From an uncultured Algibacter sp. (GTDB lineage Bacteria; Bacteroidota; Bacteroidia; Flavobacteriales; Flavobacteriaceae), in contig CALGNX010000018.1 of the NCBI GenBank assembly GCA_937958265.1, positions 43,311 through 107,310 of the forward strand: a stretch of DNA of 64,000 nucleotides, read 5' to 3'. The notes under the pieces were generated by a model. The model had not been told where the DNA came from, ran no database searches, and saw only the letters and a program-made list of their open reading frames with translations. Within the stretch, counting starts at the first letter, position 1, and each line of letters starts with the position of its first letter. Position numbers and translations under genes: made by a program. Positions 1 through 10,473 of this stretch are shown one piece after another.

Positions 1-103
1 AAAAATTGACAAGTTAAAAGGAAATCCTTACATGGTAAAAACTTTATAACGGTTGCAACTTTGCACCAGTAATTCGAAACAACACAATTTAAAAAATAAA
101 ATT

Positions 104-637
104 ATGAGCACATTTAACATCCCAACTAGAGCAGAAGTAAGTGAAAATAACCAAGCTATTTTCGATAATTTAAATAAAGCTTTAGGCTTTGTACCAAACT
201 TATATGCAACTTATGCAAATAGCGATACAGCTTTAGAGAACTACTTAAATTTTGCAAATGCAAAAACTTCATTATCGGCCAAAGAAAAAGAAGTTGTTAA
301 TTTAGCTGTAAGCGAAGTTAACCGTTGTATTTACTGCCTGTCTGCACATACAGCAATAGGAAAAATGAATGGTTTTTCTGATGAACAAATTTTAGAATTA
401 AGAGCAGGTGGCGCTTCATTTGACAAAAAACTAGATGCCTTAGCAAAATTAGCTAAAAATATTACAGAAAATAGAGGAAAAACAGACCAATCTGTTCTTG
501 AAAACTATTTTAACGCAGGATACACTAAAGGAAATTTAATTGATACCATCTCTTTAGTTGGCGATAAAACCATTTCAAATTATATACACAGTACCACACA
601 AGTACCTGTAGATTTTCCAATAGCACAGGCATTATAA
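104..637 (+). CDS. Carboxymuconolactone decarboxylase / AhpD-like alkylhydroperoxidase
   Basis: ORF with CxxC-H motif (EVNRCIYCLSAHTAIG) typical of AhpD-like family; ATG at 104 preferred over the upstream ORF start at 53. Confidence 0.8.
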   Translation: MSTFNIPTRAEVSENNQAIFDNLNKALGFVPNLYATYANSDTALENYLNFANAKTSLSAKEKEVVNLAVSEVNRCIYCLSAHTAIGKMNGFSDEQILELRAGGASFDKKLDALAKLAKNITENRGKTDQSVLENYFNAGYTKGNLIDTISLVGDKTISNYIHSTTQVPVDFPIAQAL

Positions 638-747
638 CAAACAATAGCATAAAACAAAAAAACCTGTAAAATTTAAAAACAACTTTCAGGTAACATTAAT
701 AATTCAAATCCATTAACCGGAGCATTAAGCTCAAAAAAAATTAAACA

Positions 748-1131
748 ATGAGAAAAGTAATTTCAATTTTAGTAGTAGTATTAGCATTTGCATTTAACTC
801 AAATGCACAAGACAAAATGAATAAAAACGTAAAAACCATTTCTTTGGAGCAAACTAAAGGAGAATTTGTTCAAAAAGCGTTAACAGTTAGCGAAGGTACA
901 TATGTTTTTGAAGTAGCAAACAACCACGCTGCAGAAGCAGTAGGCTTAGTTTTAGTAAAAAAAGGTGACGATGCTAGCAATGCAAAAAACCATATTAAAA
1001 CAGCTTATGTAACTCAAGTTGTTAAAGACGGGAAGATTGAAAAATCTAACGCTACAAAATTAGCGAAAGGAGAATATGTATATTTTTGCCCAATGAATCC
1101 AACACCACAATATACATTAACGGTACAGTAA
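748..1131 (+). CDS. Small secreted cupredoxin-like protein
   Basis: Signal peptide (MRKVISILVVVLAFAFNSNAQ), C-terminal YFCPMNPTPQYTLTV resembling cupredoxin metal loop. Confidence 0.5.
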   Translation: MRKVISILVVVLAFAFNSNAQDKMNKNVKTISLEQTKGEFVQKALTVSEGTYVFEVANNHAAEAVGLVLVKKGDDASNAKNHIKTAYVTQVVKDGKIEKSNATKLAKGEYVYFCPMNPTPQYTLTVQ

Positions 1132-1259
1132 TTTATTAAAAACTAATAAAACAAAACAAAAGGTTACCTAAAACGGGTAACCTTTTTTGCGTTTAATTAA
1201 GTGTTAAAAGCATTTTAACAAAACAAAAAAAATGCTAACTTTACTATAAAACGAAAACT

Positions 1260-1778
1260 ATGCTATCAAAATCAGTTCAAGACGCTTTAAATAAGCAAAT
1301 ACGAGTAGAAGCAGAATCATCTCAAATATACTTAGCCATGGCATGCTGGGCAGAAGTTAAAGGATTAGAAGGTATTTCAAATTTTATGTACGAACAAAGC
1401 GATGAAGAACGCGAGCATATGCTAAAGCTAGTAAAATTTGTAAACGAACGCGGTGGTCATGCAAAAATATCGGACCTTAAGGAACCAAACGTAGCCTTTG
1501 GATCTATTAAAGAAATGTTCGAAAAATTATTTAATCACGAAGTTTTTGTATCCGAAAGTATTAATGACTTAGTACACATCACGCTTCAAGAAAAAGATTA
1601 CGCAACGCATAACTTTTTACAATGGTATGTTGCAGAACAAATAGAAGAAGAAGCTGTAGCAAGAACTATTTTAGATAAAATAAATATGATTGGCGACGAT
1701 AAAGGTGGGCTTTATTTATTCGACAGAGACATCAATAATTTAACAGTAACCACAGCAGCAGCTAACCAACCAGAATAA
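1260..1778 (+). CDS. ftnA: Ferritin
   Basis: Ferritin motifs (EAESSQIYLAMACWAE, EQSDEEREHMLKL, QWYVAEQIEEE). Confidence 0.92.
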   Translation: MLSKSVQDALNKQIRVEAESSQIYLAMACWAEVKGLEGISNFMYEQSDEEREHMLKLVKFVNERGGHAKISDLKEPNVAFGSIKEMFEKLFNHEVFVSESINDLVHITLQEKDYATHNFLQWYVAEQIEEEAVARTILDKINMIGDDKGGLYLFDRDINNLTVTTAAANQPE

Positions 1779-1852
1779 TTTAACACTTATCCTTATTTAG
1801 ATTTAATAAAAATAACTATTTTTGTTTGTATTTAGAATACAATAATTCTACT

Positions 1853-2008
1853 ATGGGCAAAAAAAAGAAAGCATTAAAAAAATTACAAATACTAAGTGAT
1901 AAACTCCCAAAAAAGGTAAAAGAAAACTGTTGTAAAAAATTTAAAAAAGGAGAAAATAAGCGTTGTAAAAAATGCCCTTGTTTCGATTTAATTAAAAAAG
2001 TAGCTTAA
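1853..2008 (+). CDS. Small Lys/Cys-rich hypothetical protein
   Basis: Short ORF, CCKKFKKGENKRCKKCPCF; in-frame ATG at 1853. Confidence 0.45.
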   Translation: MGKKKKALKKLQILSDKLPKKVKENCCKKFKKGENKRCKKCPCFDLIKKVA

Positions 2009-2310
2009 ACCAAAGCAACAAACATATTATAGACCTGTTAAGTTTTCAAAAAAAACAAACAGGTCTTTTTTTTACAGAGTAACTACGTTATAGCAATTTA
2101 ACTAAAAGGGTCCAAATTATAGCCTTTTACGAAACGTTTTAAATCAATCTTCAATAAAACGAATTAAAATCATAAAAAAAGCATACGTAATATGTGTTGG
2201 TAAATGGCATATCCTACACTTTACAAATTGGCACATTTATAAGAAATTTTCAAACGCTAAATACTTTAAAATTTATTAGCTTTGGGTAAAATTAAGAGCG
2301 CGCTATTTAC

Positions 2311-4434
2311 ATGATATCCTATATAATTAAAAACACCAAACTTCCAGAAACCGCAGTAAAAAACACAGTTGCACTTTTAAATGAAGACTGTACCATCCCG
2401 TTTATTTCGCGTTACAGAAAAGAGCGTACAGGTAATTTAGATGAAGTTCAAATAGGCGATATTATAAAATTTAAAGAGCAATTTGAAGCCTTAGAAAAAC
2501 GTAAAAAAGCGATTTTAAAAGCACTGGAAGAACAGGACGTTTTAACCTCCGAATTAAAACTAAAAGTTACATCATCTCACGATTTAACTGCCCTTGAAGA
2601 TTTATACTTACCCTTTAAAAAAAGTAGAAAAACAAAAGCAGAAAAGGCAAGACAAAACGGTTTGGAACCCTTAGCTAAAATCATTATGGCTCAAAATGCC
2701 AATAATTTAGAATCTGTAGCTTTTAAATATGTAAAAGATGAAATACATTCTGTTAAAGATGCCTTAGAAGGTGCACGCCATATTATTGCAGAGTGGATTA
2801 ACGAGCGTTCTGATATTCGCAATAACATACGTAAACAGCTAGAACGTAGCGCTATAATTTCAACCAAAGTAATAAAGAAAAAAGCCAACGATGAAACTGC
2901 ACAAAAATTTAGAGATTATTTTGAATGGGAAGAAAACTTAAGTCGTATACCATCACACCGCCTACTCGCCATTTTAAGAGCTGAAAAAGAAAATTTTATT
3001 CGTGTAAAAATAGAAATAGATAATGAAAAGGCATTAGATACTATTTCGCGCCGCATAATAAAAAGTAATAACGCTTGCGCAGAAGAGATAAAACTAGCAA
3101 TTAAAGATGCTTTTAAACGCTTATTATTCCCATCTTTAAGCAACGACGCTTTACAAACCGTAAAAGATAAAGCCGACGCATCTGCAATACACGTATTTGC
3201 AAACAACCTAAAACAATTATTATTAGGAGCGCCATTAGGCGAAAAACAAGTACTAGCAATAGATCCGGGATTTAAGTCTGGTTGCAAATTGGTGTGTTTA
3301 GGTGCGCAAGGGGAATTGCAATATAACGAAACCATATATCCGCACCCGCCACAAAATGCTAGCGCTAGTGCTATTAAAAAAATAATAGCACTTTGCGAAA
3401 CACATAATATTGAAGCTATAGCCATTGGAAATGGTACTGCATCTCGAGAAACTGAAGCTTTAATTAAGCAAATCGACTTCAAAAACGACATTCAAGTTTT
3501 TGTGGTTAGTGAAGCCGGAGCAAGTATCTATTCAGCATCAAAAATAGCACGTGAAGAATTTCCAAATTATGATATTACCGTACGCGGTTCAATTTCCATT
3601 GGTAGGCGCTTGCAAGACCCTTTAGCCGAGTTAGTTAAAATTGATGCAAAATCAATTGGTGTTGGTCAATACCAGCATGATGTGGACCAAACAAAACTTC
3701 AAAAAGAACTAAATAATGTAGTAGAAAACTGCGTGAATGCAGTAGGTGTAAATATAAACACAGCCAGTAAACCTTTACTAAGCGCTGTATCTGGTATTGG
3801 ACCAAAACTAGCAGAAAATATTTTCAATTATAAAATAACGCATGGTGTTTTTAAAGATAGAAACGACATAAAAAAAGTACCTCGTTTAGGCGCTAAAGCC
3901 TTTCAGCAAGGCGCAGCTTTTTTAAGAATAAAGAATCCTAAAAACCCATTAGACGATTCTGCAGTACACCCAGAAAGTTATACTATTGTTACATCAATGG
4001 CGAAAGATTTAGAAAAATCTGTAACAGATTTAATAGGTAACCCTAAGTTGCTTCAAAAACTAAATTTAAAAAAATACTGTACAGCAAATGTAGGTTTACC
4101 AACCCTAGAAGATATTATTAAAGAGTTAGAAAAACCAGGTTTGGATATTCGTGAGCAAGCTAAAGTTTTCACATTCAACCAAAACATAAAAATCCTTACC
4201 GATTTAAAAGCAGGCCAAATACTGCCAGGTATTGTTAATAACATTACCAATTTTGGATGTTTTGTGGATATTGGTATTAAAGAAAGTGGTTTAATTCATG
4301 TCTCTAATTTGTCCGACAGCTTTGTAAAAGATGTAAACGCACACGTACATTTACAACAACAAATAACAGTAAAAGTTTTAGAGGTTGATGTTCCGCGAAA
4401 GCGCATACAGCTAAAACTAGTAAAAGTAAAATGA
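2311..4434 (+). CDS. tex: Tex family S1 RNA-binding transcription accessory protein
   Basis: Full-length Tex with RNase H-like, HhH and C-terminal S1 domain (GIVNNITNFGCFVDIGIKESGLIHVSNLSD). Confidence 0.95.
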   Translation: MISYIIKNTKLPETAVKNTVALLNEDCTIPFISRYRKERTGNLDEVQIGDIIKFKEQFEALEKRKKAILKALEEQDVLTSELKLKVTSSHDLTALEDLYLPFKKSRKTKAEKARQNGLEPLAKIIMAQNANNLESVAFKYVKDEIHSVKDALEGARHIIAEWINERSDIRNNIRKQLERSAIISTKVIKKKANDETAQKFRDYFEWEENLSRIPSHRLLAILRAEKENFIRVKIEIDNEKALDTISRRIIKSNNACAEEIKLAIKDAFKRLLFPSLSNDALQTVKDKADASAIHVFANNLKQLLLGAPLGEKQVLAIDPGFKSGCKLVCLGAQGELQYNETIYPHPPQNASASAIKKIIALCETHNIEAIAIGNGTASRETEALIKQIDFKNDIQVFVVSEAGASIYSASKIAREEFPNYDITVRGSISIGRRLQDPLAELVKIDAKSIGVGQYQHDVDQTKLQKELNNVVENCVNAVGVNINTASKPLLSAVSGIGPKLAENIFNYKITHGVFKDRNDIKKVPRLGAKAFQQGAAFLRIKNPKNPLDDSAVHPESYTIVTSMAKDLEKSVTDLIGNPKLLQKLNLKKYCTANVGLPTLEDIIKELEKPGLDIREQAKVFTFNQNIKILTDLKAGQILPGIVNNITNFGCFVDIGIKESGLIHVSNLSDSFVKDVNAHVHLQQQITVKVLEVDVPRKRIQLKLVKVK

Positions 4435-4447
4435 TTTATTAAAAGAA

Positions 4448-4741
4448 ATGAAAAAAGTAAAAACTACACTTGCCATTGGCATTTTTAGTATTTCTATATT
4501 TCCAATACTAGCCAAGCTAAGCCAAACGCCCGATGTCGTTTCGGTACTTTACAGTATGTTGCCTTTCTTGCTACTTTTACTACCTTACGCTTTAATAACA
4601 CAACAATTTAAAATACAAAAATTAAAAACATTTGATCCAACTACATTGTGTGATATTATTTTTAGCAGTCATTTAGCTGTTTGGAATATTGCCATACAAG
4701 AGCCCTCTACAACCCAAGTATCTTTATTACCAAATTTATAA
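4448..4741 (+). CDS. Hypothetical small membrane protein
   Basis: ORF with hydrophobic segments, directly downstream of tex. Confidence 0.4.
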   Translation: MKKVKTTLAIGIFSISIFPILAKLSQTPDVVSVLYSMLPFLLLLLPYALITQQFKIQKLKTFDPTTLCDIIFSSHLAVWNIAIQEPSTTQVSLLPNL

Positions 4742-4890
4742 CGTATTTAGGTTGGTAGTTTAGCCTAAAAATCTATTAATAAAGTAATAACGCTCCAAAT
4801 AATAATTCGCAGTTTTATATTACTAACAATAATATGCTTTACCTTTTACACAAAACAATTACTCACCAAACATAAAAACACTTAGTTTTA

Positions 4891-5793
4891 ATGCTAAAAA
4901 TAGCTAACCATAACATATACAAACACCCATTACCAGACGAACATCGCTTCCCGATGATTAAATACGAGTTACTACCAGAGCAATTACTGTATGAAGGCAC
5001 TTGTACACCCAACAATTTTTTTAAGCCAAACATACCTAATAACCAACATATATTACGCGCGCATACTGCTAGCTATTATAAAGACTTACAAAACTTAACA
5101 CTAGATGCTAGAGCCGCCAGAAAAATAGGTTTTCCATTAAGTACAGCCCTTATAAAACGTGAACTTATTATTGCAGATGGCACCATTAAAGCTAGTGCTT
5201 TTGCTTTAAAATATGGTATTGCCATGAATATTGCAGGCGGCACACACCACGCCTATTCTAACCGAGGCGAAGCGTTTTGCATGTTAAACGACCAAGCCAT
5301 TGGCTCACATTATTTATTACACAAACAATTAGCTAAAAAAATTTTAATTGTAGATTTGGATGTACACCAAGGTAATGGAACCGCAGAAATTTTCCAAAAC
5401 AACAGTAGTGTATTCACTTTTTCTATGCACGGTAAAGGTAACTACCCTTTTAAAAAAGAGCAAAGCAGTTTAGATATCGCTTTAGAAAACCATACTGATG
5501 ATACTACCTATCTGCGCATACTAAAAGAAACCCTACCAAAATTAATCGACACACAAAAACCCGATTTTATTTACTATCTATGCGGTGTCGATGTGCTTGC
5601 CACAGATAAATTAGGTAAACTAGGCATGACGGTTCACGGCTGTAAAACCCGCGATCGTTTTGTTCTAGAAACTTGCAAAAAAAACCAAATACCTGTAATG
5701 TGCTCTATGGGTGGTGGCTACTCTCCCGATATTAAAATTATTATTGAAGCACATGCCAATACTTTCCGTTTAGCACAAGACCTCTATTTTTAA
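4891..5793 (+). CDS. Histone deacetylase family protein
   Basis: HDAC motifs GGTHHAYSNRGEAFCMLND, VDLDVHQGNGTAEIF, CGVDVLATDKLG. Confidence 0.93.
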   Translation: MLKIANHNIYKHPLPDEHRFPMIKYELLPEQLLYEGTCTPNNFFKPNIPNNQHILRAHTASYYKDLQNLTLDARAARKIGFPLSTALIKRELIIADGTIKASAFALKYGIAMNIAGGTHHAYSNRGEAFCMLNDQAIGSHYLLHKQLAKKILIVDLDVHQGNGTAEIFQNNSSVFTFSMHGKGNYPFKKEQSSLDIALENHTDDTTYLRILKETLPKLIDTQKPDFIYYLCGVDVLATDKLGKLGMTVHGCKTRDRFVLETCKKNQIPVMCSMGGGYSPDIKIIIEAHANTFRLAQDLYF

Positions 5794-5854
5794 AACTATT
5801 GCATAAAAAAAGCACCCTAATGGATGCTTTTAATTTATATTGTAATAAAACAAA

Positions 5855-6289
5855 TTACCTATTCATATTTCGTATTGCATCAGAAAAAGTTTCAACATCA
5901 TCCTCGCCAGCAGCAATTAAATTTAAAGCCTTATCTACAACGTATTTTGCATTCTCCGGCTTAAACCCTAAACCAACAGCTATTTTCTCTAATAAAAGAA
6001 CCTGCTGCTCGTCCTTAATACTGTCTGCATATACCATTCGCGCCAAATCAAACAAACGCTCCAAACGTCTATCATAAGTGTTTGGTGGGTTTATAGCATG
6101 CGTACTGTAATTTTTTAAAATTAATTCATAATCAACCTGGCTAATATCTAAATTGCGAGCCAATCTATCCAAAAACTCTTTTTCATCGCTCGTAATAACA
6201 CCGTCAGCCATAGCCACACGTACTATAGCAGCGAAATGACTTTCATTACGCTTTTTAAAACCACTATCAAACAAATCAGAAAACGACAT
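5855..6289 (-). CDS. TerB-like tellurite resistance family protein
   Basis: DGVITSDEKEFLDRLARNLDI pattern of TerB domain. Confidence 0.7.
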   Translation of the reverse strand: MSFSDLFDSGFKKRNESHFAAIVRVAMADGVITSDEKEFLDRLARNLDISQVDYELILKNYSTHAINPPNTYDRRLERLFDLARMVYADSIKDEQQVLLLEKIAVGLGFKPENAKYVVDKALNLIAAGEDDVETFSDAIRNMNR

Positions 6290-6356
6290 ATCTTATTTTT
6301 TAAGGACGCAAAATTACATTTTTTTTTCAAATTTTTAGTTGAAATTTCAATTATTT

Positions 6357-6456
6357 GGGCGTTACCCAAGGGTCAGGCTTTCGGCAGTCGCTTTTTTGTG
6401 TTGCATAAGTGCAACAACACAAAAAGAGCTTCAACAAACGCCTCAATCCTTAACGC
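6357..6456. repeat. GCGTTA...TAACGC intergenic repeat, copy A (diverged)
   Basis: GGGCGTTACCCAAGGGTCAGGCTTTC...GCTTTTTTGTGTTG...CAACAACACAAAAAGAGC...CTCAATCCTTAACGC. Confidence 0.5.
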
Positions 6457-6629
6457 AGATCCTTTATGTAAAATTAATTACCTAAATCTATATTTAAAAT
6501 TACTGTTTAATAAATTTAATATTTTTTTTACAAAAAAATATAGCCGTATTAAAGCTATAATTTAATTATTCTCTTAACTAAAAATAAAGCTATGTTTAAT
6601 TACGTTTTTACTAAATAAAATAACATCTC

Positions 6630-6926
6630 CTAACCAATAATTGTCATTTCATTTAAAGTAAAACTTTCAATAGCATCTGCTGTAGCGATAACGTAATCGG
6701 CTAAATGTTTATTTTTCATATGCTTTTGCCATAACAGCTTACTTTCCCAATTTTCATAAAATAAAAACAAATGCTTATTACTATTATCTTGATGTAAATC
6801 GTAATTCACACAACCAGCCTCTGCCCTTGTAATAGCAATTAATTTTAACAATTCCTGTTTTACCAAGTCGCTTTGGCCTTCCTTAGCTAAAATATTAGCT
6901 AAAATAGTTAATTGTTTTTCCTTCAT
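6630..6926 (-). CDS. Antibiotic biosynthesis monooxygenase (ABM) domain protein
   Basis: Short ORF with ABM pattern (ITRAEAGCVNYDLHQDNSNKHLFLFYENWESKLLWQKHMKNKHL). Confidence 0.8.
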   Translation of the reverse strand: MKEKQLTILANILAKEGQSDLVKQELLKLIAITRAEAGCVNYDLHQDNSNKHLFLFYENWESKLLWQKHMKNKHLADYVIATADAIESFTLNEMTIIG

Positions 6927-7090
6927 AAATTTAAAATTAATTTTAAACACCTAAATTAAAAAAAACAATTTCAATTTTAAAACCAAACCATTAATAGCAT
7001 AAAACAAAATGAGCATGATACAATAACGTACTTAATGCCTATGTTAAAATTATACGAAACCGTATATTTGTATTTCTAAACAAATTTTAG

Positions 7091-10000
7091 GTGAGTAAAA
7101 ACAACATCTCTCAAACCTATTTACAGACTTTGCAAACACAAAATCTGGAAAATATTATTGGCCAAAACGGAACAAGAACACATTTAAAAGGCCTTTTAGG
7201 ATCTTCTTTCTCCTTTGTAATTTCAAGTGCATTTAAAACCAGTAAAAAACCATTCTTACTCGTTTTAAACGATAAAGAAGAGGCCGCGCATTACCTTAAC
7301 GATTTAGAACAACTACTTAGCAGTAAAGATGTGCTATTTTACCCAGGAAGTTATCGCAGGCCTTACGAGATTGAAGCTACCGATAATGCCAACGTGCTTC
7401 TACGCGCCGAGGTTTTAAACCGCATAAATTCACAAAAAAAACCAGCTATAATTGTTACCTACCCCGATGCCCTTTTCGAGCAGGTTGTAACCCGAAAGGA
7501 ACTAGAGCGTAACACCCTAAAAGTAGGCATTAACGATAGCTTATCTATCGATTTTGTAAACGAAATGTTGTTTGAATACAAGTTTAAACGCGTAGATTTT
7601 GTTACCGAACCTGGAGAGTTTTCTGTACGTGGTGGTATTGTAGATGTATTTTCATTTTCGCACGACGAGCCCTATAGAATAGAATTTTTTGGCGACAAGG
7701 TGGATAGCATTAGAACCTTCGATGTGGAAACACAATTATCCATCGAGCAAACCAAACAAATTAATATTATACCCAACGTTGCCAATAAGTTATTGGATGA
7801 AAACCGCCAAAGCTTCTTAAAGTATATGCCTCAAAAAACAGTAATCTGTTTAAAAAATGCCGATTTACTATTTTCAAGAATTAACGACTTTTATAACAAA
7901 GCTGAAGATGCGTTTAAAAAACTATCTACCGATATAAAACATGCCCAACCACATCAACTATTTTGCAATGCCGAAATTTTAAAGAAACAATTACTAGATT
8001 TCTCAATTATTGAATTTGGAAATACAGCCATATTCAATAAAACAGATAATGCCCAAGAAATCACCTATAAAACAGCACCACAACCCACATTCAATAAACA
8101 ATTTAATTTATTAATTGCAGATTTAAATAGTAACCATAATAAAGGCTACACCAATTATATTGCTTGTGTTAGTGAACAACAAGCCAAACGATTTCATGAT
8201 ATTTTCGACGATTCAAATTTACAAGTAGCACCCTATAACACTATTATATTATCGCTACACCAAGGATTTATAGACCACAATACAAAAATTGTTTGCTACA
8301 CAGATCATCAAATTTTTGAGCGTTATCATAAATTTCATTTAAAAAATGGTTATGCAAAAAAACAAGCCATTACCTTAAAGGAATTAACCAATTTAGATAT
8401 TGGAGACTATGTAACACATATCGATCATGGCATTGGTCGTTTTGGCGGACTCCAAAAAATAGATGTAGAAGGTAAAAAACAAGAAGCTATTAAATTGATT
8501 TATGGTGAGCGCGACATCTTGTATTTAAGTATCCACTCGTTACACAAAATAACAAAATTTAATGGTAAAGATGGTAAGCCCCCAAAAATCCATAAGCTTG
8601 GCAGCAACGCCTGGAAAACACTAAAACAAAAAACTAAAGCCCGTGTAAAACACGTCGCTTTTAACCTTATAAAACTTTACGCAAAACGTAAAACCGAAAA
8701 AGGCTATCAATACAATCCAGATAGCTACATGCAACACGAACTAGAGGCCTCCTTTATTTACGAGGATACGCCAGACCAAAGCACCGCAACAGCCGATATT
8801 AAAGCAGATATGGAAAGTGAGCGCCCTATGGATAGATTAATTTGTGGCGATGTTGGTTTTGGCAAAACCGAAGTTGCTATTCGTGCTGCTTTTAAAGCCG
8901 TAGACAACGGCAAACAAGTTGCCGTTCTTGTACCAACCACCATATTGGCTTACCAACATTCTAGAACATTTGCGGCACGCTTAAAAGATTTCCCTGTTAC
9001 TGTAGATTATGTAAACCGGTTTAGAACAGCCAAAGAAAAACGTGAAACACTAGAAAATTTAGAACAAGGCAAAATTGATATTATTGTTGGCACACACCAA
9101 TTGGTAAATAAAAAAGTAAAATTTAAAGATTTAGGTTTATTAATTGTAGATGAAGAGCAAAAGTTTGGTGTAGCCGTAAAAGAAAAATTAAAAACAATAA
9201 AAGACAATGTAGATGTATTAACCCTAACCGCAACACCTATACCAAGAACACTACAATTTAGTTTAATGGCCGCACGAGATATGTCTGTAATTACCACAGC
9301 ACCTCCCAACCGTTACCCTATTGAAAGTCATGTTATCCGTTTTAGCGAAGACACCATGCGCGACGCTATAAGCTACGAGATTGAGCGTGGTGGCCAAGTA
9401 TTTTTTATTCATAATCGTATTGAAAACATAAAAGAAGTAGCCGGCATGCTACAGCGCTTAGTACCAGATGCTAAAATAGGCATTGGACATGGGCAAATGG
9501 ATGGCAAAAAACTGGAACAACTTATGTTGCAATTTATGGATGGCGCTTTTGATGTTTTAGTAAGTACAACAATTATTGAAAGTGGTTTGGATGTACCAAA
9601 CGCCAACACAATTTTCATTAATAACGCCAATAACTTTGGGTTAAGCGATTTGCACCAAATGCGCGGTCGCGTGGGGCGAAGTAATAAAAAAGCATTTTGT
9701 TATTTTATTACACCCGAATATTCTGCCATGACAGACGATGCTAGAAAACGCATAACAGCCTTAGAGCAGTTTACAGAATTAGGAAGCGGCTTTAATATTG
9801 CTATGAAAGATTTAGAAATTCGTGGTGCAGGCGATTTACTTGGAGGCGAGCAAAGTGGATTTATTAACGAAATAGGTTTTGATACTTACCAGAAAATTTT
9901 AAATGAAGCTATTGAAGAACTGAAAGATAATGAATTTAAAGATTTATATGATGAGGATGAAGACACTAAAATTTACGTAAAAGATGTTACTATTGATACA

Positions 10001-10441
10001 GATTTTGAACTCCTTTTCCCTGATGATTACATAAACAATATTTCAGAACGACTTAAACTCTACACCGAATTAAACAATATAAATACTGCGGAAGAATTGC
10101 ATACCTTTGAAAATAAGCTAATAGATCGTTTTGGTGTATTACCTAAACAAGTGAACGATTTATTAAACAGTGTCCAAATAAAATGGCTAGCAACCAAAAT
10201 AGGATTGGAAAAAATTATTATGAAAAAAGGAAAACTAGTTGGCTATTTTATTAACGACCAGCAAAGTAATTTTTACCAAAGTAGCAGTTTTACCAAGGTA
10301 CTAAAATTTGTTCAATTACATCCCCAAGCTTGTAAGATGAAAGAAAAACAAACCCGAACAGGATTACGATTAATGCTAACTTTTGAGAATATAAAAACTA
10401 TAAAACAAGCCTTAACAGCTTTACAACCTATTATGGCTTAA
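7091..10441 (+). CDS. mfd: Transcription-repair coupling factor Mfd
   Basis: 1116 aa, CarD-interaction domain, helicase motifs (GDVGFGKTEVAIRAAFKA, DEEQKFGV), C-terminal TRCF domain; GTG start. Confidence 0.96.
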   Translation: MSKNNISQTYLQTLQTQNLENIIGQNGTRTHLKGLLGSSFSFVISSAFKTSKKPFLLVLNDKEEAAHYLNDLEQLLSSKDVLFYPGSYRRPYEIEATDNANVLLRAEVLNRINSQKKPAIIVTYPDALFEQVVTRKELERNTLKVGINDSLSIDFVNEMLFEYKFKRVDFVTEPGEFSVRGGIVDVFSFSHDEPYRIEFFGDKVDSIRTFDVETQLSIEQTKQINIIPNVANKLLDENRQSFLKYMPQKTVICLKNADLLFSRINDFYNKAEDAFKKLSTDIKHAQPHQLFCNAEILKKQLLDFSIIEFGNTAIFNKTDNAQEITYKTAPQPTFNKQFNLLIADLNSNHNKGYTNYIACVSEQQAKRFHDIFDDSNLQVAPYNTIILSLHQGFIDHNTKIVCYTDHQIFERYHKFHLKNGYAKKQAITLKELTNLDIGDYVTHIDHGIGRFGGLQKIDVEGKKQEAIKLIYGERDILYLSIHSLHKITKFNGKDGKPPKIHKLGSNAWKTLKQKTKARVKHVAFNLIKLYAKRKTEKGYQYNPDSYMQHELEASFIYEDTPDQSTATADIKADMESERPMDRLICGDVGFGKTEVAIRAAFKAVDNGKQVAVLVPTTILAYQHSRTFAARLKDFPVTVDYVNRFRTAKEKRETLENLEQGKIDIIVGTHQLVNKKVKFKDLGLLIVDEEQKFGVAVKEKLKTIKDNVDVLTLTATPIPRTLQFSLMAARDMSVITTAPPNRYPIESHVIRFSEDTMRDAISYEIERGGQVFFIHNRIENIKEVAGMLQRLVPDAKIGIGHGQMDGKKLEQLMLQFMDGAFDVLVSTTIIESGLDVPNANTIFINNANNFGLSDLHQMRGRVGRSNKKAFCYFITPEYSAMTDDARKRITALEQFTELGSGFNIAMKDLEIRGAGDLLGGEQSGFINEIGFDTYQKILNEAIEELKDNEFKDLYDEDEDTKIYVKDVTIDTDFELLFPDDYINNISERLKLYTELNNINTAEELHTFENKLIDRFGVLPKQVNDLLNSVQIKWLATKIGLEKIIMKKGKLVGYFINDQQSNFYQSSSFTKVLKFVQLHPQACKMKEKQTRTGLRLMLTFENIKTIKQALTALQPIMA

Positions 10442-10473
10442 TTATTGTTTTCTAGAAATAAAACAACCCTATA

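Noticed and set aside
2691-4250. Minus-strand ORFs inside tex (2691, 2916, 4053)
   Set aside because: Antisense shadow ORFs of a clear coding gene; low-complexity translations without domains
8758-9630. Minus-strand ORFs inside mfd
   Set aside because: Antisense shadows of conserved helicase regions
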